DNA of 64,000 nt from Linepithema humile (Eukaryota > Arthropoda > Insecta > Hymenoptera > Formicidae), in the NCBI RefSeq assembly GCF_040581485.1, contig NC_090134.1, positions 3,224,001 to 3,288,000 of the forward strand. The letters are read 5' to 3'. The first letter of the stretch is position 1; every line of letters starts with the position of its first letter. The translations under genes and the position numbers were made by a program. The notes under the pieces are model-generated. The model ran no database searches, had not been told where the DNA came from, and worked only from the letters and a program-made list of their open reading frames with translations. Positions 26,181 through 38,310 of the stretch are shown here, piece after piece.

Positions 26181-27230
26181 ATGTACACACGCATTCGCAT
26201 ATTAACCCATCAAACCTTTAGCGTGTTAACATGTGCTCCGTGGTTTTACGTTGAGGTGGGCTCAATGCGGGATTATCTTCAAATATATGTATACCGATAT
26301 ATATACCGTAATATATAAATGCTCCTAAATAAAAATTTGTTTTCAAATTTTTCTGTCATCGTTGTTGTCATTTTTCTGTCGCATTTATGCAAAAAAAAAA
26401 AAGAAAAATTTTATATTAAAAATATAATTAAAAAACGAAAAGCATTGAAATAAAAATTTATCATTGTTTTTGGCTAGACTGTTAAACAAAAAAATGCGCG
26501 AAAAACATGATGCAACGAAAGATTAAAAGAAAGAGAAATTGCGATATGGCACAACTTAATACACATCGAAAGTAATTTGGACTGCGAAGAGTTAAAGTTT
26601 ATTGCGCGTAAAACAACAGAGGAAAGAACAATGGGATGAAATAACGTATTCGCGTGCAGATGAAACGTCAAAATTCGACATATATCACCCGCGCCAGAAA
26701 GCGGCGCGGGAGATATTGATTCTACAAGAATTTAATTGCATTCCCTTGTAAACGTCGGATTAATCTTATTCGACTGGCATCGATTAAAAAGACGTCTAAC
26801 GGTATTTGTCCGATACGAGGATTAATCGACTTTTCCCCAGTCTATTTCCCAGTTAACGCTTGGACTACCGAATCATGCGAAGTAACTCAACGTTTTTACA
26901 TTGTCTTGCACTCATGTGTACTTGTGTTGTTTGACGCGTTTAGATTTCTCCTTAACGAATACATTTTTAAGTCGCAAGCAACTAAGAATCCTACGAATTA
27001 GAGAACGCAAATGGATAACAAAATGCTTCCTGATTCTTTTTCGTTCAATTTTATTTAGTTTCGTAGAATTTTAATGTAAATTTTAATTTCAAAATCAAAG
27101 ATTTAATGTATTATAAAAACGTATTCGAAACGAAAGCAAATATTATAAAAATCAGAACAATCAAGCAACTGTTTCAAACGGATAAAATTCCTAATTTTTT
27201 AATATCCTCCGAAATATACATCAAAAGAAT
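26181..27230. other. AT-rich noncoding DNA
   Basis: AT-rich with a short A12 run near 26390-26401. Nothing else is seen. Confidence 0.65.
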
Positions 27231-27860
27231 CAATTGAGCGTAGATGATCATAGATGATCGGCGCCGAAAAATATCTCCAACGAGGCGGGCGAGAGAACGA
27301 GAGACGCCGTGAGCCACTAAAAAGCGCGGTGTAGCAGAAACAGCCGCGGACAGGTTTATCGCTGACAAACTGTTATTAGAATAATCATCGGCGAGTGCGC
27401 TAAGCATTTACTTGGCGGCGGAAGTCGCGGAGACCTAGCGGAGAAAGCAGTCGCGGGGACGATCGAGGGGAAGAACCGAGAATAGAGGGAAAAGAAAACA
27501 ATCCCACGCCTCTCTGTATGCTCTCCCGTCATGCGCACCGAGGAATTATTGCCGCGAGATCGATTTAATTGATACGGCTCCGCTTCTAATGGCTTGACTA
27601 CGATTAGGTGGAATAGATTGTGTCTAGTACGCGGACATGCGGCCAGATTAGTCCCTCCATCCCGTGTACACTCACCGGGCGTCTCAAATGAGAATGGCGG
27701 CGCATACACCGGCAATTTGTGCAGCGCGAAAGTGGGATCACATAATCTAGTTACTAGTTCTGCTACGAAGCGATATAAATCTACATATACCGGGTGTCGC
27801 CGTTGCACCGCAGGTCGTAATTCGCGTTTGTAATTAAGCCGCGCCGTAGATTGACCCTTC
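27231..27860. other. CpG-rich noncoding segment
   Basis: Minus-strand frames of 77 and 150 codons and a plus-strand frame of 79 codons overlap. No domain, signal peptide or repeat marks any as real. Confidence 0.55.
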
Positions 27861-28167
27861 GAACAAACAGCAACCAGACTATCCTTCCAAATTACCTAGA
27901 TCAACGCGTTAAGCTTAAAATTTAACAGTTTTTCTTAATCTACAAGAAAAAGTTGAATATTTTTTGTGAGAACTTTTTTTTGACGCAATAAAATCACGTA
28001 GCGTGAGTAAAAGTACATTCAAAAAAATTTAAAAATTTTAAGTTTATACAAAATCAGGGATATGATCTTCAAATCTAATTAATCTGGCAGATTTAAATAA
28101 ATCATCAGAGTAGAATGATCACGAATTTATTTATCGAATCATGCAACCCGACAATTATTTATTATAT

Positions 28168-28258
28168 TTATCTATACAGTAATTAAATTCTTTTAATTAA
28201 ATTATTTTATTAGAATTTTTTCTAAATTATTCTAATTTAATTACTGTATAGATAAATA
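28168..28258. repeat. Inverted repeat, perfect 23-bp arms
   Basis: The 23 bases at 28168-28190 (ATTTATCTATACAGTAATTA then AAT) are matched exactly by their reverse complement at 28236-28258. The 45-base loop is AT-rich and contains a smaller TTAGAA/TTCTAA stem, so most of the segment could fold into one long stem. The size and AT content are compatible with a MITE-like remnant or a regulatory or RNA hairpin. No terminal target-site duplication is obvious. Confidence 0.93.
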
Positions 28259-28260
28259 AC

Positions 28261-28328
28261 CGATAAACTGATGTAAATTAGAATAATTATAATAGACGTA
28301 AATTAGAATAATTTACATCTATTTATCG
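28261..28328. repeat. Inverted repeat, 20-bp arms (18/20 match)
   Basis: 28261-28280 and 28309-28328 are reverse complements except at two adjacent bases. The 28-base loop repeats part of the left arm: TAAATTAGAATAATT occurs twice with a 25-base period. This hairpin starts 2 bases after the preceding one ends. Confidence 0.92.
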
Positions 28329-29320
28329 ATAAGCAAGTATGTACTGCGGTGTAAAATGCCGTCTGGTAGCGATGCCTTTACCATGCTCTCAACTTTTTGT
28401 CGTTCAAACTTTTAGCTTTTACGTCCCTCCATTGTTGGTTGCTGTATTCGTACATGTATGAGTTTCCTCGCGCACCGCGCCGGAGAGGCGGCAGAAAATA
28501 AAACAAATAAAAAAAAATATTGAAGCATGATGAAGCCAGACATCATTATTGCACGCGATTGTGCTGTTCCCGATCGTGAAAGATCTTCGTGAAAGATTCT
28601 CCAAAATCTACCAAAATTCACAAGACGGTCCAGTGTGCGCATAAAAGGTAAAATAATGAATACGTGGAGGTACGGAAATCTTTTTTTTAAAGTCATATAG
28701 GATCTCGTGGAAAATAAAAGCAGTAAAGGAAATGAGATTCACGTTGTCAAAACGTGCTCTGTGAGATTCGTGGGATAAAGGGATATAACGGCACATTATA
28801 TAGGATAAGAAAAAATAAGAAAGAATAAATTTATTGCATTATGGAAGAAATTTCATACTTATGGAATGTACAAAAAATGTACAACAAAAATAGCTGCATA
28901 AGAAAGAATAATTAAATAAGAATTTTAAGAATTGTAATATCAGCATTTAAAAACTCGCAAGAGCAAGAATTTTATCCTTTTACTCTGGAATTTTTAACAT
29001 CGCCGACTTTTTCCACATATTCGGTAATAAATTCGATAATAAAATAAATTTTAAATGAACATTTAAAATATTAACGAAAGCAAAATGTTTTCTCATTTTC
29101 AATTGACGTTTAACTGATAACTTTATCATTTATATTTTTATTATTTTACATTTTGGAGAAAAGAATTTATTTAATTGAAATCAGCTTCTAGCTCTTCAGA
29201 TAACATTAATGTAGCCAAGAATTAAATTATACGCGATTATTTTAACGTCTGTCAAAAATATAATAGATACTTGACACGTCTATCTTCTCTTCTATCAGTC
29301 AATTGATAAAATTTGCATAA

Positions 29321-29930
29321 CACAAACTTGAGTCACAACATATTCATGCAAACGGTCTCGCAGAAGACGCCGAAGATGTTGTGGACGAGACCGACGAGAA
29401 AAGGGTAGAGTTTCGTGGTGACGTGGGGAGAGTCGGTGGAACTCGATGATGAGCATGAGGAGAGGGTGCGGAAGACGGGAGAGAGACATGGAGAAAGACG
29501 GTGGGACGAGGAGAAGAAGACAGGAGAAAGGGGGAAGATCAACGAGGCCTTGGCGAACGCCGCGCCGGCCGCTGGCCCAAGTAGAATGACAATTATTTCT
29601 GGCCACTGGGTACATGGCGCTTGGCGGCTCTCCTTTGCCCCGTACTCATATGCATGCCCGTCATGCTTAAGTAAACCGAGTTTATTCTAAGCCCCGGGTA
29701 CAGTGCCCTAGAATACTCCTTTCGATGGTCAGGTTACCCACCGGCGCGGCGTGCGTGCGTGCGTGCGGTGCGACGTGCGATCGGAAACACGAACGAACCG
29801 CACCGCATAGCATGCCTTCCACACTCGCGTGGAATCTAAACAGTGGGAAAACCGAAGATCGAAATCGCGAACAGGCGCGCGTCGATATGTGTGCGCAGAA
29901 ATTGAGACTGACATAATTATAGCGACGTTG
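29321..29930. other. CpG-rich noncoding segment
   Basis: Purine-rich on the plus strand at about 29400-29540 and CpG-rich after that. A short (GTGC)4 array lies at 29751-29767. Overlapping frames of 63-149 codons on both strands have no motif. Confidence 0.55.
29751..29767 (+). repeat. (GTGC)4 microsatellite
   Basis: Four perfect GTGC units plus one base. Confidence 0.9.
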
Positions 29931-31590
29931 AATTTTCGTATGCCATCGCTCAAAAACTCCGTGTGATCTGTTTATCTGGTTTATCATTTTCAACGATTTT
30001 ATAACTTTCACAAGAAACGCTAATTCTTCGCTGTATTTTATAATTGTATAAATAATTTGCAATTGTAGTTTTGTAAGAGAGAAATCTGACAAATTACATT
30101 TTATGAATGTAAATAAATATCTACGTTTCACTTAGTTTCGCGATAGCTTTTAACCTGAGAAAACCTTTGTTCAAGATTAACTTAAAGTATTTAACAAAGA
30201 TGACGCAAAAGAGTTTGGATTGTTAATAGTATTCCACTCAATTTTTGTTAAGACAGCTTCAAATTAATCAGTGAGTCGGCATTCAAACTGAAGATTACTT
30301 TTGCAATAAGAGTCACGTCATATGTAAAACAAAGTTCTAAAGCGCGAAAACTAACTCTAATATCTCAATCTTATAATATTCCTGAAAGTAATCCCAACAC
30401 ACTATGAAATCCCCGAGAAGTCGCAGGCTGACACGTTGAAGTATATATATAGATGCGAGGGTCTATATGAAACTGGAAGGACGATAATGCACAAACGACG
30501 AAGACGCACGCGCGAGTCTCTCCGGCTTATTTGCGCGCCTTCGCGCCGAAGATAGACCCAGGAAGGTGCAGTGTCATTCGCTTAACTGCGTGAACTATGA
30601 TAAGGAGAAATAATTTCAAGTTGAAGTTCTGGTTGTAGGAAGGTGTTGCGAATCGATGTGGCTGGCGCCAGGAATTCGCATCGTCACTCCTCCATTCGTG
30701 CTCGTATACGCGCTCGATCGCGATCGAGAGGTCGTGGAAAAGTCCGTCGAACGGCGATAAATCAATTCCACACTCGCCCAAAACGCTCGCCGCAGAATTT
30801 TCATTAGCTGTCGCCGAGTGACAATTTTTTCTCGCGTCCTTCAGATTCAGAGCGACCTTTGACACATCAAGCGAATATTGCTATCTACTTTGCGATAATT
30901 AATCGATCTGCGCATCTCACTATTATTCTTCCTCATTTCGCGGTGTTTTGCTACCACGTTCGCTAAAAGGCGCAAAAATGAAACTGGAGTGACGATGTAA
31001 AAAGAGAATGCACGCTTCACGTGTCTGGCGCAAGAAAAACATTTACGCTCGTTGTTCTTTCATTTCCACAAACGTGTGATATGTTGCAGAGTTGTTTGAC
31101 ATAAGAAATTCGTACATATTTTTTCAAACTTTTTCAAAGCAATTTTATTAGTAAGATTTTTTTATTAATTGCTAAAAAATAAAAATAAAAATCGATTGTG
31201 GGTGCTCCATTTCAATATACATCGATTGTGGGTGCTCCATTTCGATATACATCGATTTAAAATAGAAAATATAATCGTAAAAAATATAATATTGATCGTT
31301 CTATGCAAATTAAAACGATTAAGTACGACTGAAGTCATTAGAAATTTCACATACTAATAAAAATTCATAGAGATCGTCTGAAATAATTCGAACAGACGTC
31401 TGAGACGATTTATTCAAAATGCGAAAATTGAGGTTACATTATTTCTTCTACAATATTTAAATTTCACGATTGAATGTTTTTTAGATTAAGATCTTTTAAA
31501 AATAAAATTCTCTTAAAATCAGTCTGAGACCCAAAGTAATAATTTTAAGTTAAAATCAATTTCAATTTTCGATTCAAATAAGTGCGTAAT
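29931..31590. other. Mixed noncoding DNA
   Basis: AT-rich at 29931-30400 and 31060-31590, with a CpG-richer patch at about 30480-30960 that has a 112-codon minus-strand frame without motifs. The 30-bp tandem duplication at 31191 is listed separately. Confidence 0.6.
31191..31257 (+). repeat. Tandem duplication, 30-bp unit x2.2
   Basis: Units at 31191-31220 and 31221-31250 differ at a single base, and the first 7 bases of a third copy follow. Since 30 is a multiple of 3, any frame through it encodes a repeated decapeptide. A 62-codon plus frame and a 61-codon minus frame do so, but neither looks like a gene. Confidence 0.96.
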
Positions 31591-32580
31591 TATCTAATTT
31601 CCAAGAAAGGATCCTTGTGAATTTGTCGTGTAGAGCGTACTCTGGAACTAACAAAGTAGATACACCGTATAGTTGCACAGTGCCTTTCACGGCTCAACGA
31701 TCCACCTGTACGCGACAATCGAAGCATGCTGTTGTTGGAATCTGAGGAATGGCAAACGTAAGTTACGCTGCGGTTGCAGTACGCAGACCAAGTAGCTATA
31801 ACGGCGTCCACAATCGCCAACGTACATCACAATTCCTATGACATTTCACCGTTATTGTTGCATCGATGGAAAAATGTTATTCACACTTAAATATGCAGAG
31901 ACAAAGAGGATGCGTGCTCGACGAGTATAATTCTGGACGCACACAGTCGCGTCGCGTTCTCTCGGAAACGCGTTATCGCATCTTTCACCTTTCGCGAATG
32001 ATCGGTATCGGGCAAACCAACATCGGGCGCGCGAACGATCGCGGCGATAAAAATATAATAACGCGGAAAAAAGGTATATAAGTATATGTAAAGTTGGGAA
32101 AAGATCGGGCGAGCATCGACATCGTCATCATCGTAACACGCGCGGTCAAGCTGTAATTATTCCGTCTACCGGCATATCATTAAAACCGACCGTAAATCTT
32201 GGCACGAGAGATCTAGATCGCGCGCACGCGAGACCGTCGCGCTGACACTAAGCAAATAAACATCGGTAATGAAGAGAAGGGGAGAGCGTCTCAGCGAGCG
32301 TCGTTCCTGATAGAGTAGCGTGATTATACTGGATTTTTCGCCGCGCGACGCCTGACGACGGACACCGGATTTCCGCTCTGCTCTGCGAATATCCACAGGA
32401 ATGCGCCGATTAATATATGTCGCCACCGTAATGAGGATTACGCGCTCGCAATTACGATTTTAATGATTTTCGACGTCTGAGCGGTTTAATGACATAATTT
32501 TTTATTTCTACGCCGTTAAACGTTCATCAAGATTATCGCGGCGGTAAGAATTTCTTAAAATGAATTAAAGGAATAAAAGT

Positions 32581-32597
32581 GGAAATGGAAATGGAAA
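32581..32597 (+). repeat. (GGAAAT) hexamer tandem, 2.8 units
   Basis: A short perfect tandem of GGAAAT. Confidence 0.85.
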
Positions 32598-33244
32598 GTT
32601 CAAATACCAAGTAATTTTCCCATTAAAATGTATACAAAATAATATAATAACAATTATCGAGGAAATAATATGAATATTGTCATGGGAAAAGATAGTTTAT
32701 CAGTTTCTCGCGAAATTATAGCGACTTAGCATGCCATTGCAGAATGATATTACTCCATTTAATTAGTTCATATACTTTTACATTATTGTTCAATGAAACA
32801 GAAGTGCCTCATTAGATTCCAACACCTTTAAGCTCGCTTCGGGCGAGGACCGGCAGCGCGACCTGCAGCACGACATCGCAACGGCATCGATCGTCGTATC
32901 GATTAGGATTATTGGCTCACTCGGGGAAGGCTAATTCCGCGGGGCAAATAATTGATATCGCGTAGCGGCCGGGCAAATAACCGGCGCTCTCATGAGACCG
33001 CATTCCTCGCATAACCTTTTATCAACTGCGAGGACTCAACGGGCCACAGCTTAGCGCCCCCTCTCACCTCTCACACCTTTTACCGCGCGTGCGAATATCT
33101 CGCGCATTCTGTACGTGTATATTATCTTACTCACTTTCGTGCAACCCAATAAGGCGCCTATCCAGTCTGCGAGCGCGGTCCATGAACGCCTAGCGCCGGC
33201 TAATAATACTGAACGCGCCGCAGTTTCACGGAGGGATACGCCAC

Positions 33245-33264
33245 CTCTCTCTCTCTCTCTCTCT
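33245..33264 (+). repeat. (CT)10 microsatellite
   Basis: Ten CT units followed within 10 bases by a CA-rich stretch (33271-33301). Confidence 0.97.
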
Positions 33265-33310
33265 CGCTCCCACGCACACACCCAGTAAACACGCACACAC
33301 GTAATCGGTC

Positions 33311-35680
33311 TTTTTACTGTCTCCTCATTCTCTTCACTCTCTCCTCGTATATCTATTTAACCCTTTAAACACAGTATATATATTAACTGGAAATATAAAG
33401 CACCGCGAGTTTGTTGATTAAAAAATTCGTATTTTTGTTTATTAATTCACACATTATGCGTATGTGATTACATTTTCTCATTATGAAGTTTTGTAAGGTA
33501 ATAGCTGTACCGTCCCGATAATTAATGCATTAAAGATCATTCGAAATTTCATTCAGTATCATCACATTGATCGCGTATCGGTCAACAGCTCCGGGCATAA
33601 TCAGCAACGAAGCGGAGTGCCGTTAAAAACGATTTAGCCGTTAATAAATTCATTATATCATGGCCATTGGAACATGATGTTATGCATTATATCACGTTAC
33701 ACATTGTGTTTTCATAGCGCAGCGAATTTCAAAATCAAATCAATGGCTCCCGTCACTAATCGATCTGTACACTTCACCGAGTACCGGGCTCTGGAAAAAC
33801 AGTTTTTATTTTGTTTCGCGATCGGCAAAAACTCTATAGTATACGTACTACGTGCATGAGATATGTACTTTACGTAATTCGAGAGTTTGGTATCGCAATT
33901 CTCGTGTTTTCAATTCGCTTGAACGGCACATATTTTGCAATTTTAATTGCGCGCATGTTACCAGATATATTTTGAAATTTTACGTTACAATCCAAGCTGT
34001 GACACAGTTTGTAAGATAAACGTGTTTTGTCAACGGAAATTCATCAAAATTTTCCGATTCAATTTTTCAACGACCGTTCTTTATTAATAATTTGTCGGTT
34101 CATCCACCTTCATCATTAGAATCTCTACTTGATCGCTGCGAACACATTCCGACAGCTTCTCGAATATAACACCCCCAATCCGCCGTCCACCAGACTCGCG
34201 TGATATGCAACGTGTCCCGAAGATTATCGCCTTGCTCGAGACAATCCTCCTAGCGGCGCTCAAGGATTTACGCGAGGCATGGCCCCGTTTCGTCGGACAG
34301 TTCCGGCTCTAGTCTTACTCGCTGCGGCCGGCACGGAGTGCTCTCAATCAGCAGCAGATTCCGCAGATACGAGCTGCGCGAAACGACGCAGAAAATACAA
34401 TCTCAGTATGTGCGAGAGAAAATCTTTCTCGCGCTCAAGCCTGTATTCGTGTCCCGACCGGCCGGCTGATTCGTTCTCGCGTTCTGTCGGATCGCAGCAA
34501 ATCGTGCGCGCTGTTACATTCGCCTAATCCCGCCGCGATATCTTCGTCAAACGAGCGAATAATTTCGCGGAGCGCGGCGTTCTCACGCACGGGATCGGCG
34601 CAATTCCACGCGCGATTGACGCCGTCGCGCATTTAGATTCCTGTGGTATGCTTGCAATATTAGAAATACCTTCAATATTTAATTGCACCGATATTTTTAG
34701 TTGAGCTGTATTTAAGTAGCGATGTTATAGATAGATATTTATAACTGTTCATGTATTAAATAATGGAAAGCGTCAGATAAAAGCGTTGAAATATTTTCGT
34801 GGACGATAATTTTGGACTATTCTATACACATTTCTTGAACCACATTAATAAATGCAGTCGGTTTTTAATGATTTTTTGTGACCATTTTTACTTTTAAATT
34901 AAATTTTTACCTGATTTTTTTGCTAGCTTTTATATTTTACTCTAATTTATTGCAACTTTTCTTTTTCTCTCGCTTCCTCGTTAATAAATATTCTTTATTG
35001 ATTATCACGTGCGATATCTGTGTTTGCAAAACGTCGAATTTGAAAAAGAGATATTGGTATCTCAATACCCATAATACTCGACGCGAAGTAAATAACAGCA
35101 TCAATATCCCATTAAATTTAAGCACCCCTAATTACGAAGTCGCCTGATCAAAATATGTCGAGTAAAATGCAGCACCGACGTGCAGTAACGCGCAATTTAT
35201 ATGCGGGGCAGCTCGATATGTATTAAATAAACGCACGGATACTTTGTGTGTACGCGCGAGCAAACAGCACCTTCGACCGCGAACAAGCACGTGGAAACAC
35301 GCCCGCGGCGAATTCCCGTAAACCTGATAAAATAATCAATTGGGGCGAAATTAGCGAAGACGTTCGATCCTCGTGAAAGGCCGCAGTCAATTTTGATGAG
35401 CGAATAAAGTTTTTCAATTATCGCTGGTCGAAATTCAGTGAAATGCATCTATCCGATGTCTCGTAAAAAAAAAAAAGATTTTTAATTACAACTTATAATT
35501 CTACTGAAATTTTATAACTTCTCGAAAATTTTATCTTTTAAATCAAATTCGTAATTTCATAATTATCGACAACGACGCTTGATGAAATATTTCAGTGTTC
35601 ATTAAAGTAATGAAGAATATTTTTGTCGAATATATCGTTTCGCATTTAATTTTTATCAATTTTCGTCGGAAATTTTGCCA
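33311..35680. other. Mixed noncoding DNA
   Basis: AT-rich except CpG-rich patches at about 34130-34640 and 35160-35450, with an A12 run at 35465-35476. Frames of 60-89 codons, none recognisable. Confidence 0.6.
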
Positions 35681-35844
35681 AGTCGTCAACGACCTGCAGC
35701 TATTCCGCAGACGATACGCCGCGACATTTCTTTTCCGCGGCACGGAGGATGACGCGGATGAGCCGACGGCGGGAATCTTACATTCCGGGCACACGCATTC
35801 GAAATTTGAATACTCACGTAAAGTGGATTCACCGCGGACTCTCG

Positions 35845-35853
35845 ACTTACCTG
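35845..35853 (-). other. Consensus 5' splice-site sequence
   Basis: On the minus strand the sequence reads CAG/GTAAGT, an exact match to the metazoan donor consensus. Upstream on the same strand, at about 35896-35930, there is a pyrimidine tract (TTTCTCTTTCTTTCTCC) followed by a TTAG, so an acceptor plus very short exon is conceivable. Whether it is used is unknown. Confidence 0.25.
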
Positions 35854-36034
35854 TGCCGGCTGTGTGACTAAGCCATACGCGAAAAGAATATCGAGGTAGA
35901 CGGAGAAAGAAAGAGAAAGTGCCGCTACGGTGGACAGAATGAGAGGGCGGAGAAGACGGCGAAAGAGAGGAGTACGTGAAAAGGCTGAGAGAGCGACACA
36001 TCGTCCCGGTGCGGTGCCTTCTCTTTCCTCTCTT

Positions 36035-36054
36035 CTCTCTCTCTCTCTCTCTCT
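36035..36054 (+). repeat. (CT)10 microsatellite in pyrimidine tract
   Basis: Ten perfect CT units inside a longer pyrimidine-rich tract (36021-36080). Confidence 0.95.
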
Positions 36055-36224
36055 TTCTTTCTCTTTCCCTTTCTCTGTCTCCCATTTTTTCACAAGACCG
36101 GCATACATTAATATTCATCAGAATTACGAAAAACAATGCCGCCTACCTGACCTGTTGAGCCGCGGCCGTCAAACGCGGATTATGGCGGATTACAAGTTTA
36201 TAATTGAATCTCCATGCGAGAGAG

Positions 36225-36253
36225 ACCGCCGCCTCCGCCGCCGCCGTCGTCGC
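36225..36253 (+). repeat. CCG-type trinucleotide run
   Basis: Imperfect run of CCG, CCT and TCG triplets. It encodes Pro, Arg or Gly runs in the overlapping frames, which therefore cannot be used as evidence of coding. Confidence 0.85.
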
Positions 36254-36420
36254 AAGCACCCGGGTCCACCTACACATCTCGCACGAGAATATTCTCGAGA
36301 ACTCGATTTCGCGGAGTTACCAGAATGGCAACGAGTCTGTCCTCCGAACAACTCGAATCTGGTGACTTGAAGCACCTGAGAGTGAAGAAACTGCAAACTT
36401 GACATTCGCAAAGAAATTTC

Positions 36421-38310
36421 TGTTTTGTATTCTCCGAAAGATCCATCATATTTAGATGTCGAAATTGAATTGTTTTTCTATTTTTTTTTTCTATATTTTT
36501 CTATTTTTTTTTTGTTTATTTCTGAAAAGGCCTTGCATAAATCCTCTTTGCAATCATTCGACCAGTCCAATGCTTCGTCACGCGATGTCAGTATCGGAAA
36601 ATTAATCGACAACAGTGATAGGTCATTATATTTACAGAATATCTTACCGTGCCATAAATAGTAACGCTGCCGTAAATTAACGCGGCTACGTAATAGCTGA
36701 ACACAAAGAAGTTGCAACGGTAATTATTTCGTTCCTAGCTTTTGCTGGGAAAAAGAAGGCTTGGCTGGGTCAAGGTTGGCGTTTACGGATCACCGTGTAT
36801 ACCAGACAGACCGCACCTACATAGTATACCGCAGTAATCGGTATTATATTGCCGATCGAAATGGATCGTCGATCGTTTTCCTGTGTTAACTTTCTATGAA
36901 CCAAGTATGCCAACTCCCTTTGTTGAAACTCGATCATCAGTTCTAAAATCTACTAGAGAGATATATATGTTTTCATCTATTTTTATAATTATTAATATTT
37001 TACAAATCTTCAATTTGACACAAATCAAGACAAAAATAAATGTCTATACAAATCTAAAAACTTTTCTTAGATGTAAAGTATTCATACTTGCGTAAATTTC
37101 AAAGATTTAACGGCACCTATCATAAAAGGGTTTAAAAGAATTATTGGCTGCTTCTTTCCCTATCATAAATGTCTATATTTATGTAAATTTCAAGGATTTG
37201 TAAGTAATACTGGTAAAAGTTAAAGAAAATGTCGAATGTTAAATTACAATTAACATCATGAGTAAAAACAGCGATCATATAAAATAACTTACAAATTCGT
37301 ATAATTTTTAAAATAAATTCTTTAACACATGGAAAGTCAATTTTATCGTAAGAATATTTTTAAGAATTAAACTTTTTTGAAAGAAGTAAAAATGACTTGA
37401 AACTAATTGGAGAATAATTGCTTCTGTTTTTTTGTAAGTTACATTATTAAAGAGATAGATCTTCATCAAACATCTTAATTAGGAAGACATTAACTCCAAG
37501 CTGATAAAATCTTTATATTGTTTGTATTGCAACTCATCCAGATAATTGATGGAATACGGTTGAAGATTATAACCGCGCGGAAAACTCTGTTCGGAGATAC
37601 AAATTAAAGATCTGATTTATTAGTTCAAACGTGAATGTACATACTTGATCAAAGCCGCTGGGTTACTCGCGTAATTAACTTAAGCAAATTATTCTGCTTT
37701 ATTTTTAATATTAAAGCAACCCTTTAATAGCTAATTGATCAATTATCATTTCATCATTTTTCTGATATCTCAAAAGATAGCTGTGTAAAGTTGAATTGTG
37801 AATTTCTCTTATATACTACTGTGCATCGGTATAGAGTACAGTTTCCCTGCAAAACTCGATTTGCTCTATTTCCAATGAAGATACTGTACGAATAAAACAT
37901 CCGACGTGACCGGTGTATCAACTAAAGAGTCCGACTGGATGCCAAACATAAATTGCAAATAACGACTGCCAATATTAATTAACATTGCGCAAATTGATAA
38001 AGTAACTGACAGAAACGATCGTGCAACCATATTACTTGTCACTGAGAAATTTCGATCAAATAAGCGAATATGAATGTATAAAAAAAGAAATGGATGTCAC
38101 AATATTTTTAAGATTTATTTTTAAAATTGCACTTAACGTGTGTAATCTAAGATTAAAATAAATTCTTTATAAATACACAGAAATATATAGATTATTGCAA
38201 TGTACATTAGAATTGTCAGTCGTGAATTTCTTTCGTTCTTTTTTCAAACTAAAATTTCATAATTCCGCAAAATAAACTCTCATTGCTTTTTTATTCACTC
38301 ACATCTCGTG
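36421..38310. other. AT-rich noncoding DNA
   Basis: AT-rich, with a T-rich stretch at 36474-36515. An approximate direct repeat is present: GTAAATTTCAA(A/G)GATTT at 37092-37108 and 37183-37199, with CCTATCATAAA also repeated, suggesting a decayed duplication of about 90 bp. No gene. Confidence 0.6.

Larger units (their letters stand above)
27861..29320. other. AT-rich noncoding DNA with paired hairpins
   Basis: Strongly AT-rich, holding two adjacent inverted-repeat structures at 28168-28328. A GC-balanced patch at 28340-28620 has short minus-strand frames. Otherwise featureless. Confidence 0.6.
31591..33310. other. CpG-rich noncoding DNA with TATA-like motif
   Basis: CpG-rich at 31600-32460 and 32810-33310 with an AT-rich gap. 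A TATATAAG word lies near 32075. A (GGAAAT)3 run lies at 32581-32597. Frames up to 86 codons have no motif. Confidence 0.55.
35681..36420. other. CpG-rich segment with purine/pyrimidine switch and splice donor
   Basis: On the plus strand, purine-rich DNA (35896-35995) switches to pyrimidine-rich DNA (36021-36080). Minus frames of 140 and 197 codons and plus frames of 146 and 60-62 codons overlap here; most of their length is low-complexity Arg-Glu or Ser-Leu. A consensus splice donor lies on the minus strand at 35845-35853. Confidence 0.5.

Noticed and set aside
28859..28885. TGGAATGTACAAAAAATG, resembling the start of miR-1
   Set aside because: Diverges after nine bases and lacks a matching hairpin arm.
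32070..32082. TATATAAG word as a TATA box
   Set aside because: AT-rich context, no initiator at the right distance and no downstream gene.
35543..36370. Frames of 140-197 codons on the minus strand and 146 on the plus strand
   Set aside because: Driven by GA/CT and CCG runs and mutually overlapping; only the splice donor was kept as an observation.
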